Origin: Stercorarius parasiticus
Lineage: Eukaryota; Chordata; Aves; Charadriiformes; Stercorariidae
Assembly: GCA_013396915.1 (NCBI GenBank)
Contig: VWZL01000830.1
Span: 640,356 to 704,355, forward strand
Reading direction: 5' to 3'
DNA length: 64,000 bases
The notes under the pieces were generated by a model. The model was not told where the DNA came from. It worked only from the letters and a program-made list of their open reading frames with translations, and made no database searches. The translations under genes and the position numbers were made by a program. Shown piece by piece: positions 32,485 through 43,756 of the stretch (position 1 is its first letter; the number at the start of each line of letters is the position of its first letter).

Positions 32485-35400
32485 TACATACAAACCACTA
32501 ACAACTCTACGTACTTACTTTAATTGTTTTGGAGGAAGAAACTGTACATGAGTGGAAAAGCTAAAGGTACGTAAAGAGAAACTATAGTGCTACGACGACA
32601 GCATCAATCAGGGTGTCACTGATCTACGACCATCAAGTGCCTCTCCTGCATCTCCTGTATTGCACAAAGTAGGGTGGTCCAGGATCCAGTCACTCCCCTT
32701 CTTACCACAAACTGGGTTCATTATATTTTTGTCTCCACACACTGCTTACGGGAAAATGAAATTTTCAGAAAAATAATTTGAAGTCAAACTATAATTCCAC
32801 TTTTGCCCCAAATTTCAAGAAGATGTGAGGGAATAAAGCGTTTGCAGGCTTTACACTAAGCAGCCTGTCTTCTAAACCCTGAAAAAAACCCTTCACCTTT
32901 ACAGGTGAAAAGCATATCAGAAACGCATCACAAAATTCAGAATGTTAATTCTGTTACTTTTTTTTTTATTACTAACAATTTTTTTTCCATTATCATACAA
33001 GAAAACATGAATTCCTTTCTAATACATATTACTATAGCTATCCCTATGGCACAATACTCTAGTAAACCCGATGTAATGAAACAACCCTCAACTTGTGCTC
33101 TCTGAACTGCCTATGGAGTAAGTGGTATGACGGCTAAGGTAAAATCCACATTTAATTAAGAAGCCTACATACTGCAAAATACTTCGCTATTGCTTTGAGC
33201 CAGAAACCCAGTGACAGTTTCATAGAAATCACCTGATTTATTATTCCTGATGAAGTAATACTCACCTAAGTATTTCTGCAAGAACACAACACAGCGCGTT
33301 GCCAGCTGTCCTGAGTCGTTACACTCCAGCGTTAGCCACAGATTGCCACGCAGCAGCAAGCCAATTTACACGACTACTGCAGTATATACATGTCAGCATT
33401 CCTCTTGCGTAATAAAATCTGTTTGAATGCTTCGTAAGAATTATCATGGGATATCAGAAGATACAGCACGGCCAATCCCCACCCAAAATTCACAGGGTTT
33501 TAAAGACCACAGTCTCTAACCTTTTGCCTGGCCCCTCTCCCAGCCCTTATCTTTTCCAGTTTACATCTGTCTACGAGGGCTTCAACAAGGATCTGTTTAA
33601 TGTTAACGGTAAATATTCATCAGTAGGTTCCCTCTTCTGGAGTTATGAGAGATCATAAATGTTTTTCAAGGAGGTGGAGTAAAAATCCATCATTAATCCA
33701 TGTGGCACTTTTTATATAGTGGCTGAGGGAAAGCAGATTCACAATCTTCAGTCTCCCCCACTATCAAATCTCGATTCCTTCAAGTCCTTGCCCTCACACT
33801 GCCAATGCAAAAACTTTCCACTAGATGGTGTGAGATATGTAGGACATGTAACTCTCTGAATTATTAGTAAATATACATTCAGTAAACAGTATTCCCCCGA
33901 GTTTCAGTTGCAATTCTCTTCCCTTCCAACAGAGAGAATTAGTTTATAGGAAAACCAGAACACCCACCTTACAAAGCATTAATTCAACCCAGGATGTGTG
34001 CACGCTGGTTCTCCGGGAGGATAAAAGCAGTAACCCTGAAATCCTATTATCCAGTGAATTGCCTTAAAAATTAAGCGTGCCAGTTTATTACCTCAACTAG
34101 AAAGAAATCAAAGTCATCACAGAAGAAAAAAAGAAAAAGTAAGAAGTCTTTTTTTTCTTTTCTTATTCCCCTGTCTTTAAAAAAAAAAAAAAAAATTATA
34201 AAAGCCTAGGAAGTCCAAAATACTTCAGAAAAAACTAGGGTTTGGTCAGCCCTGTTTTCAGCCCACGTCTGAAGCGCTATTCTGTTTTGAAGCTGTGACT
34301 ATGAAAAGACAGCTTCTGACTAGGACTCTTCTTCTGGGGACCCGACGTGACACATTCAGCTTTCTCAGGCCCTTGGCCGTTTCAGCATGGCACAGTGCTC
34401 CATCCCTCTCCCCAGAGCTATGACGGCATGGGCTGGGGAAGCGGGGAGGAAATTAATTATCAGAACTGCTACGCAAATGTCAACACTTATTCTTTTGTAA
34501 GAATTAGTCTCAGATGATCTACACAGTTATCGCTGAGGACTTGATAAGGCTCGGGTAGAATAAAATTGCTAATTAAGACATAATTTCTTCAGAAAAGTTT
34601 GCATTATTGAGTGAGAAGGAATTAACTCAGCTTGACTCTTGGATCACTGAATGAATTTGTGAGAAGTGGAATAAATAATAGTATCATAAAAGAGAAAAAT
34701 CATAATTCTCACTTATTTTTAACCTAGGCACATAATAAAATAGAAACCATTAAGGAACAACAACCATTAAATCCTACTGACATTTTTAGGCAATTTTCAG
34801 CGCTGAATAGCATGTTAAGTCTATACGCTGTTGAAAAAATTTGAAGCAAGCACACATGATCTAAAGCAGAAACAGAGTCATTCCCCACTGACTAATAATC
34901 AGAAACAACTGAATAAATTAAAAGTGTCACAAAATACTACGCCACAAAATACTACCGAGCATGTTCTACAGCACAGGGAGAAACTGAAAAGTCCACGTGG
35001 GCCACGGCTAAAATACAAAATCTGGTGGAAGAGGGAAGGGAGCAGACAGGACAGTGAAGCAGAGAGGACTTGGAGACCTTTCGGGGTGACCAGGAGAAAG
35101 CCCTCCCTCTCCGGGGTGGCAGGGAAAGCCCAACAAACCCGCGCCAGGCTCTTTCGCTGGGGAGAGCCCCCCACATATATACAGCAATATAGCAGCTATA
35201 TTGCTTTCCAAGACATTTTGATGCTCCCCCCACAACCAGGCAAGCAAAGTAGAAGCATAATAGCTTCAAATGAGATGGGGAGGACTGTTGTTTGGGTTTT
35301 TTTTTTGTTTTGTTTTCAATTCAGCTTTACCTATTACAGCCAACTTCTGAATTACAGGCCGTTATGAGGATAGTCCACTCTGAAAGGTGCAGCTGCAGGA

Positions 35401-38284
35401 AGCTCCCATTCAACTAGACTGACTTGCTGCAACCAGATTCCCCTCCCGCCCATGGATGGCTAACAATGTTTTTTCCAATAAGTGTATGGAGATACCAAAC
35501 TTCCACTCTCATGAGAGATTTGCCCACAGCCTCACAGACATTTTACCATTCAAAAATCCCAATTTCTCAATTCTCCCAGAAAGCATATCATTTAATCTCT
35601 CCTGTATTCCAGATGTAAAGTTAAAATCACAAGGAAATTGAAAAGGAAGAAGTAACCACCTGGGGATGAAAAGATAGCCAGAAGATAGGATTGCTCAGAA
35701 GATAGCTAGCAATCACCAAGTAAAAGGACCAGGAGAGAGGAAAAAAAAAAGAAAGGGAAGAGGCAGAACCGTACCCAATAAAAATACACACTGAAAGCAA
35801 ATGGAAAGGTATGTGTGCTGTGAGAAGGAAATACATATTTTAAAACTTCTGTTCAACCCTTACCAAGTAGGATATTAGTTACTATTTAAGACCAAAAAAA
35901 AGAATAATTATCTCATAAAGACTGCATCAAAGTTTAAACAAAAAGTGGTAAATCCAAGTGACTTGTGTAATACAAGTAACAATACAATATAAAATGAATG
36001 TTGGAACAAGCACACTTATTATAAAAAGTATTCTCTTCCCCACGCCACAAACAAAAATGAGAGTAAGGTAAAAAAGGTCAGAAGAAGAAAAAAAAAATCA
36101 ATTAAGTAAAACTTAAAGGTGACAAAAGAAAATAAAATTTTCAAAAATCAAAGGCTGAATATTTCTATTTTACCACACTGAAAACGTGAAACAAAATTAG
36201 GGTCATTGATAGACTACTACATAAGACTGACAATGTATTATATTACCTCTGAACAGTGACAAACTATAGTCATCCCTTCCAAACTTGAAAGTGCAGAGAC
36301 AATACTGAATTGAGTAAAAGTGAATTACATAAACATTTAACTGTTTTCTATTATAAAAACACAAGAAAATATCATTACCGTATACTTATGATGCTGGTAG
36401 AATGTCTTTCCAACTTTTTTTTTTTTTAATGATTGTTAGGAAATATTTCCTTGCAATTAAACTAATTCACCACTTCTTTCTATGGAAGAAAGTAATTCTC
36501 ACAGTATCCCACTCCTGTTACTGCTCCTATTCATTGCGTTCTGGTTTTTTTCGTGTGGAACTCTTCCTCTTCCCTCTCTTATTTCCCTTCATTTCCCAAC
36601 TCTCTCTCTCTTGAGTGTCTTCTGAGCTCTGCTTTTTCCTTCCTCAGAGGGTCACATCTTCCCTTGCAGCTTCCCCAGCGAAGCACCCAGCCTTAGTGAG
36701 CAGTTCCTTGGGAATCGGATAACAGCTTTATATTTTGGAATTACTTGGGAGCTACATTTGAGGGTATTTCACTATTACTTTATAACTCAATGCCAAGCAA
36801 GTCAGTTACAGACTCAAATGAAGAGGTCATTCAGCTTTATTTTTAAAAGTCCATGTACAAGACAGCTATATTTACGGAGCCAGACTATCTGGCAGCAGAT
36901 GCACAGAATTACTTTATCAGGAGTTCTTACCAACAACTGTCTGGAGTTTGTAACTTTATACATTTTTGGAATTAACTATTGTAAAACAGGTAGCCGAGAG
37001 GAAAACACAAGCTACTTGCTTATCCCACTTCAACAGAAGCCCCGTGGGAAGAGTTTACATCATACTCTCATAAATCATTATACAAGTAATTTTCAAAGAA
37101 GGGGGAAGAAAGGGGGAGGGAGGGACAAAAAAGCCATTTCATAATAAACTGGTTTTGCATTACTGCAGGCATCATCCATAGCTACCTCAGGAGGGGCCTG
37201 ATGTAAGGTAGTCATCCCAGAGAGCCTGATGGTACCAAAACCACCCCCAAGAGGAGTGTCCTAAAAGGCCACCCACGAGTGGATTACAGCAGAGAGGGAG
37301 CTGCCACTCCTGTTATAAAGTGTACTAACAAGGATATTCAGGAACAGCAACCACTATTCTTACCCTCCACGGTGGTGCTCTACACCGTATATCAAGTTTA
37401 GCTTGTCCTTGCTTCTATCAAAGACAAAGCCCTATAAGGGGCTTCTCCTATGTCCCTGTGTCCCTGACTCTTACTGTCCTTCACAGGGACATCAATTACA
37501 GCAAATTTGTTATTCCATCTACAGGAAGGTTTCCAGGGTGAACTCTGCCTGTGTGACCACTGGTCCTTTAACTTCAGTTAATCACAATTATCCCTGAAAA
37601 AATGGACGGTAGTTTGCCTGTGAAAAAAGTAGATGCGTTTCTATTTTTAAAAAATCATGTATTTAAAAAAAACCTGAGAGGTAAACTGGCCTCACAGGCT
37701 AATCTATGGTCTGCTTTTAATCCCACATAGTGGGAACAGCATCTTCTAGAGCCAGACCCTGGCACCATGGCTTGAGCAAAAGCAGAGAACAACCTGGAAC
37801 CCAGAACGAACACTCAACTGGCATGTGAGCAGCATTAGAGAACATGGGACTCCTCGGTGAACAGATTTTCAGATAAGAGGTAAAGGACACTTTGAGAACA
37901 ACAAAAGAGATTATCACAGTGATTACTCGATACATAGGAGATTCAGTGACTGGGAGGGAAGAGACAGCCAGGAGAGGGGAGGAGAAGCGTAAGAATAGTA
38001 TGCAAGGAGCAGACTAAATAGAGCTGTAGACAGAAGTATTAAAAACCAAGTTTTTTTAAAATATTACATATGCTACTCTATAAAGGATTTAGTTACCTCA
38101 AAATACTATGCTACAGCATTTCCTTCTTCCTATACCATCAGACTACTCACAATGTGTTATGAGATGATACAGACAAATAAAAATCAATTAATGCTAATAA
38201 AAATCATGGTCTCAATTAATTCTTGTATACATCAAGAGAACACCATATCCACAGGAATGTGACTGACACAGAAAGAAAACATCA
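32485..38284. other. Unique sequence, no supported gene
   Basis: The longest plus-strand frame outside CR1 is here (34831-35367, 178 codons). It is Lys/Gln/Ser-rich, matches nothing I know, and is crossed by 79-105 codon frames on the other strand, so I do not call it. An A run spans about 34179-34195. 35640-35760 is purine-rich with a repeated CAGAAGATAG. A conserved-looking patch lies at about 34440-34640. Exon-like minus-strand stretches at 33968-34010 and 37364-37414 are in the findings. Confidence 0.55.
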
Positions 38285-38770
38285 GCAGACTGCGTTCAGC
38301 ATTAGACCAGAGCACGTAAGCGCATCACACCAGCAGACCTGACCCAAGCAGTGGACCCGGGCAGCAGCTCCACACTAAGTCCATTCTCTCTGCACTAGCT
38401 TGGGGCAGGGCCCTTCTGCTGTCTCTGAAGCTGGTGGAACCTTGCACCTACAGATCTGGCCCCTTTATATCCCAAACAGGTTGACCTCTTGCTGACTGGA
38501 AACAGCTGGTCAGCGGCAGGGGCTAGTGCTGGTTGTTCCAGGCCATAGTGAGCCCTAACCAGTGCTGCCAGTGTTCACACCTATATCCTGGTCCTGCTTA
38601 CTCATCCAGGCATAGCCTACAGGACCAATTTCCAGTCTGAGTTAACACAAAAGTGTATCTCGTGATGTGATTTGCTTTGCTGATGCCTGGGCAAGCCTTG
38701 GGAGTGCCCAAGCACCAAGACAATTACAGCAACCGGATAAAGAACAACTCACTAAGCAAGCCCAGTACCC
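38285..38770. other. G+C-richer patch, possible old LTR or repeat
   Basis: This segment is markedly richer in G+C than its flanks. It contains a promoter-like CCCCTTTATATCCC near 38460-38473 with TGACCTCTTGCTGACTGG downstream, and several CTG/CAG-rich words. No open frame over 60 codons and no gag, pol or env similarity is visible. The boundaries do not show an obvious TG...CA pair with flanking duplication. A degraded solo LTR is one reading, and unique sequence with higher G+C is another. Confidence 0.25.
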
Positions 38771-39036
38771 TGTTTATCTCCAGCACCATATTTAGCTCTT
38801 TTTAATTTATTTGCTGAATTCCATATTACAAGCACTTATATTTTTTGCCCTTGACGCTCTCATTACAAAGCTACCCCCAATATTTTTTTTAGCTATGTTC
38901 TTTTTCATTTCTATTTTAAAATGTCACTCGAATACAATGCTTTGTGCTCCAAAATGTCCCCCTTGGCTTCAGATACGCATTCCAGATATGTACTATTTCT
39001 AATTTGAGGGGGAAAAAAAAAAAGATAAAAAAAGAG

Positions 39037-39070
39037 ACTTCTATATTCAAGCCACTTCTATATTCGAGCA
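39037..39070. repeat. 17-base tandem duplication
   Basis: ACTTCTATATTCAAGCC (39037-39053) is followed directly by ACTTCTATATTCGAGCA (39054-39070), with 15 of 17 bases identical. It lies just after an A-rich tract. Confidence 0.85.
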
Positions 39071-42000
39071 GCACAGCCCACCAGACTTAGATAAACCAAG
39101 GCATCAGATTAATGTAGCCTGTCCTTTCCAAACCCAAAACCTTACTTACATGCATGTTTGTACTTATCTTTCCATTCATTTTAACTTGTGAGAACTCAAT
39201 CCAAGGCTATTTACTAGAGCCAGCTGTTTTAATGGCCTCATTACTTACCCAAACCCACATCTCAATAAGCTTGGGGAAGCTGCCAAAGGATTTGGCTGAA
39301 CATCTTACAAGGCCCCATGACAAATGGTAACTATCATTTTATTATCTGTCTCAGTGATATGAAGGTCTGGTTGGATTCTCCAATTCTGGATGATTAAAGA
39401 ACAGCAGCGAGTTTCTGCTTTCCACCCATCATTAACAAGAAGATTGTGACTGCTTGGACACACAGGCATTACCACTATGATTCATACCCTGTCACCTCCA
39501 GGCTCGAACCCTGGAATTCACAGTAAATCAAGAAAAACCCCTGGGATATACTCAAAAGCCATAGCACTTGCCGCCTGTTACCTTCCTGAAACAAGAGCTC
39601 CAACCTATGAACTTTGCAATTATCTAGGACACTGGTGGTTTTCCACCACAGCAGTTAAGTGGAGACACTCAACCCAGCTCAGCATGGTACAGAAGACAGG
39701 CAATAAAGGCCACAGAGAGCCCCAAAATGAGCTCCCTCAGAGTTCAAGTTCATTTTCCTGACACCTGAAGTTCAGTCACTAGTTTACTTTCAGACAAGAC
39801 TAAAAAAAAAAATCAGACTTTTAAACAGACAGGTGGGAATGGCTGAAGTTCTCCAAGAAAGCCCAGGGTGGGATGCTTCTGAGATAAAATATCATCTTTG
39901 GTGCCTGCTTTCATGCAGCCAGTTGTTTTGCAGTGATTGTTACTTTATTTCAGCAGAGAATGAACCCCACCCTGACATTCAGCTAAGACAGAAAGATTGT
40001 TCTTTGTCTTAATTATTTATTCAAGGCCCAAAAATTAATATTTTAGGAGACAGAAGGAAAATTACACATGAGAATAAGAAAGTTTGAGTTGTTTGACAGT
40101 ATCAATTTGCTCCAGTTCTGCTTTTAGAAAATAGTAATTTCCCCTTAATTGCACTAAAAAGGCGTCCAAATTATGAGAAGTTTGGCCTAAAAGTTTTATT
40201 GTGGACCTTGCCTGAAAGAAAGCCTAATCTGTGCCACACACCTCCCAGCAGCCTTTTGTTTGCTGGCCCTATCATTGCATTTCCATCGCTTCTGATATGT
40301 TAGTTACAAATCACTGAAATAATAAGCAAAACACAATGTGGGATGGGAAAGAACAACAACCAGAGTCAATAAAAAAGCCATGCATAAGGCAGGGGGTACT
40401 TGAGAGAGCAGGAAAAAAGAAACTCTACATCTGTGCAGAACTGTTGCTACTATAAAGATGCATATATCTATTACAAAATAAGACACACCGTGTTTCAGCT
40501 CAAAGTTTTAAAACTGCTTGACATTTCAAGCTTTTCCTGTTACCTGAGAAAAATGACATTCCTAAGGTTCTATGACACCACTCTGACGTAAGACCCTTAT
40601 TTCTGGTAGACCAAGAGAGAGACTTTGCTAAATATTAAAAAATGCAAATGGTCTAAGAAATCTCTCATGCATGATACGAGTTGGACTTTCTCTTACTCTG
40701 AGTTGTACTCACCATAGCAAAGAAACACAGCTCTGAACAGTAGTGTCTGAACGTTGCGGAAAGCCCCAGCTCTCCACCACCGATCCAGGAGCCAGGAAGG
40801 AGCTCCCAGCACGAACAAGCCCAAGTAAAATGAAAAATCCGCTATTTCCTTCAAGTTTTTCCTATAACACCCCAGTAAGTCATCCTGGAAGTCTTGCTAC
40901 TGACTACAAGTGAAAGAGATCTCTTCACAGTTACTCTTGAGAAGTGTGGAAAGCACTGGGACACCTGGATGCATCCAGACCATGTAGAACCAGCTGAGGG
41001 CAGAAGCTGCAACTCTGCATACACGAGTGCCCAAATTCCAACAGGACATGCCACAAAAGTAAACAGAAATGGAGTTTAAAGCATTAGGGAAAGAGAGGAC
41101 AAATTAATTTTCTGTACTGATACAACTATTTAAAGACTTGCAATTCTACAAGACATCTCCCACTTTTTCACTGGAACTTGCTGCCAGTGGCTCCCTCCAT
41201 CCCACCTCTCCCTCCTCACCAAACAGAGAAAGGCTGCTCAGGATTTACTACTCCAATCTTTATTACAGATAAAATAAAATTCATCCTTCTTAACACAGAT
41301 CAACAGCTAAGGATATTACCCCAACAATATTCTCAAGTTCCCAGCAGTTTCCACCTCAGTTTGAATGATTCGTTACACAGACATCTCACCAACTATACCA
41401 TGGGTCTCTTGTATATTTATCAACTATTCATGTTCCAAGTAATGTTAACCTTTTTAAAAAAAAAATTGTAATATTTACCCTTTTTGTTCTCAGTGTGCCT
41501 TCAAACATTTGGCTAGATTTCAAACTTTGAATTTACTGCTCTTACTTGTGGGGTGTTTTCCTATCGTGCTCCCATATTAGACTGCTGGCGCCTACCAACT
41601 CATAAATTTGTCTCTACCTTGTTCGCGTTTTTCGCACATCTTGTCTTAGCAAAGGTTCAAAAGTTCATTAGCAAAATGTTGGTTATCTCTCTGCTTGCTG
41701 AAAAGTCTTATGACAGATAACGTCAAGAAATTTAACACAATTATGACAACTAAATTACGTGGCACTACATAGATCTTGTAAGGTTGCAGAAAACATAAGT
41801 AATTAACTGTTGTTAACAGGTTTACACTGACTCACCAACACATGCTTAGACCCAAACCTGAACTGCTAATAAGTACGTCAGAAATTTTTTGTAAGGAGTC
41901 AGACTGAATTACTTCACGGCAGGATGTCACTCAGTTTGCTTATTGTTTTCTTAATAGAGAAAGGAGGATTACAGATGATTCTCTTACTCACCTACGCATC

Positions 42001-42334
42001 CTAGAGGACTTTCTAAAAGCTTTTTTTGTAGTTCTAGCTTACTTTTCTCTCTCTGCCCCGTCAACATCCACTAGCAAAGTCACAGAGCCACACTTCCAAA
42101 ATAACTTTCCTTGGGGAAGATCCAAGTGTGGAGGGGAGCAGGCACAAGGTTGCAACCTGTGCTTGGAAGAAGTTATTTTGCTGTAATCTAGGGTGGAACA
42201 TGCCACCTGGAACAAAGGTACTTCCAGTGTACACAGAAAAGCATATAATGCATGGGAAACCTGTATAGAAAAAAAATTAAAATCACCATTTAATGGACAG
42301 CAATTTACCTGCACAGACATTTTAAAGTGTCCTT

Positions 42335-42395
42335 AATTTACAAAAGTCAGTATGTGAATAAATTTACAAAAATTAATATGCGAATAAAATTTACT
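42335..42395. repeat. 26-base tandem duplication plus partial third unit
   Basis: Two adjacent 26-base units at 42335-42360 and 42361-42386 share the frame AATTTACAAAA...TATG.GAATA and differ at about five positions. A partial third unit (AATTTAC) follows near 42388-42394. The divergence between units shows that the duplication is not recent. Confidence 0.8.
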
Positions 42396-43480
42396 CATAA
42401 AAAACAGACTTGCTATCTCCATTGGATTTCCTTCAGCAAATGCAGAAGGAAACTGCATGCAGAAATGAATCCTAGTCAACATTGCTTTTACTTCCTAGTT
42501 CTTCCAGGGCATCTGTGCAAGGATACTGAACAATCAATACCACCCCCAAATTTTTTAATTTAAATAGTGAACACATTCAAGTGCCAATATCAATAATTCC
42601 CTATAATCAAATTCTCCCTTTTACATTGGGCTAAAAGACAAACACTTCAGTTGACACAGAATATTTATTTTCAAATTAAGCTCCAAACTAATCTGTACCC
42701 TCCTAGCGCCTGCTTGTATCTCTGAAACTCAACGAGCGACATGCCAGGCAGTCTCATGCTGGTAACAGTTGAGTGGTTTCCAATTTACACTCCTTGGGAA
42801 ATTACCATCAGCGGGTACAAGCGTCCTGCTGTTTCCTGGTGACGTAACTTCATAAATAGGAGCCTACAGTACTGGCCAGATAATAACAAGTACCAATTAA
42901 AAAAAGAATGAACCCATCAACTCTCCTAGGACTAAAAAAAAAAGATGTTATTTATTGTCTCTCATTAATCAAACTGTCACAGTTCTATTTTCTTTAATAA
43001 AGTCCAGCCTTTTTACTGAGAGAATGCTGTGACAGGGTGTTTGCTCCAACATTTTAAAGGTCCCCGGAAATCTCACAAAGGGAAAGGGAACAAGAAACCT
43101 CACTGAAATGTTCCAAGTAATTTTAAACTTATTATATTCCCTCCTAGAATAACAACTAAAATGAAATCATGGTTCAAATCTATGGAAAGACAGGACAGTA
43201 ACCAGTCATATTTATTTTCAACAACAACACGGAAAACCGGTGTCACAAATGTGTTCCCCCATTCACAGGAAGAAACTGAAGTTAAACATTAGGTAAAAAC
43301 CTTTTCAGCAGCATAAATACAAATATTTAGTAAAGTTTGCAATGACTCATACGATTCTATGGCTATTAGAACAGCAGTTTCAAAAAAGATAAAATATGAC
43401 CTTGGGGAGTTAAAATACATTTTATCTCATCAAGCTACTACTGAGGAAAGTAAAGTTCCTTAAAATAACACATTTACCTT

Positions 43481-43514
43481 AAAAAAAAAAAAAAAGAGAG
43501 AAAGAGAGAAAGCA
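43481..43514. repeat. Poly-A followed by purine microsatellite
   Basis: Fifteen A residues (43481-43495) run into GAGAGAAAGAGAGAAAG. The unit is purine-only. No retroelement body precedes it on either strand that I can recognise. Confidence 0.85.
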
Positions 43515-43718
43515 TATACACATATTTGCAACACTGACAGAAGTGCTCCTAGTTAGACTGAAATAAGGAAACACGAGAACTAAGTACTTAGTACTCCGTA
43601 CTTACTCAGTAAAACTACTACCACAGTAAAAATTACTGAACGTCAGAAAAAGATCAAGTGCTAAAGCCATGTGCATACACACAGCTCTGAAGGGAGCAGG
43701 AAACAGTACTCAATATTT

Positions 43719-43756
43719 AAAAAAAAAAAAACAAAAAAAAAAAACCAAAAAGCACT
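43719..43756. repeat. A-rich low-complexity tract
   Basis: Two long A runs interrupted by single C and CC. No retroelement body is recognisable on either side. Confidence 0.85.

Noticed and set aside
31953..32523. Plus-strand frames over 32032-32484
   Set aside because: They are antisense shadows of the minus-strand CR1 element.
39475..39525. tRNA-like B-box (GGCTCGAACCC) near 39500
   Set aside because: No A-box at the proper spacing, no cloverleaf stems and no terminator T-run. It is a chance match.
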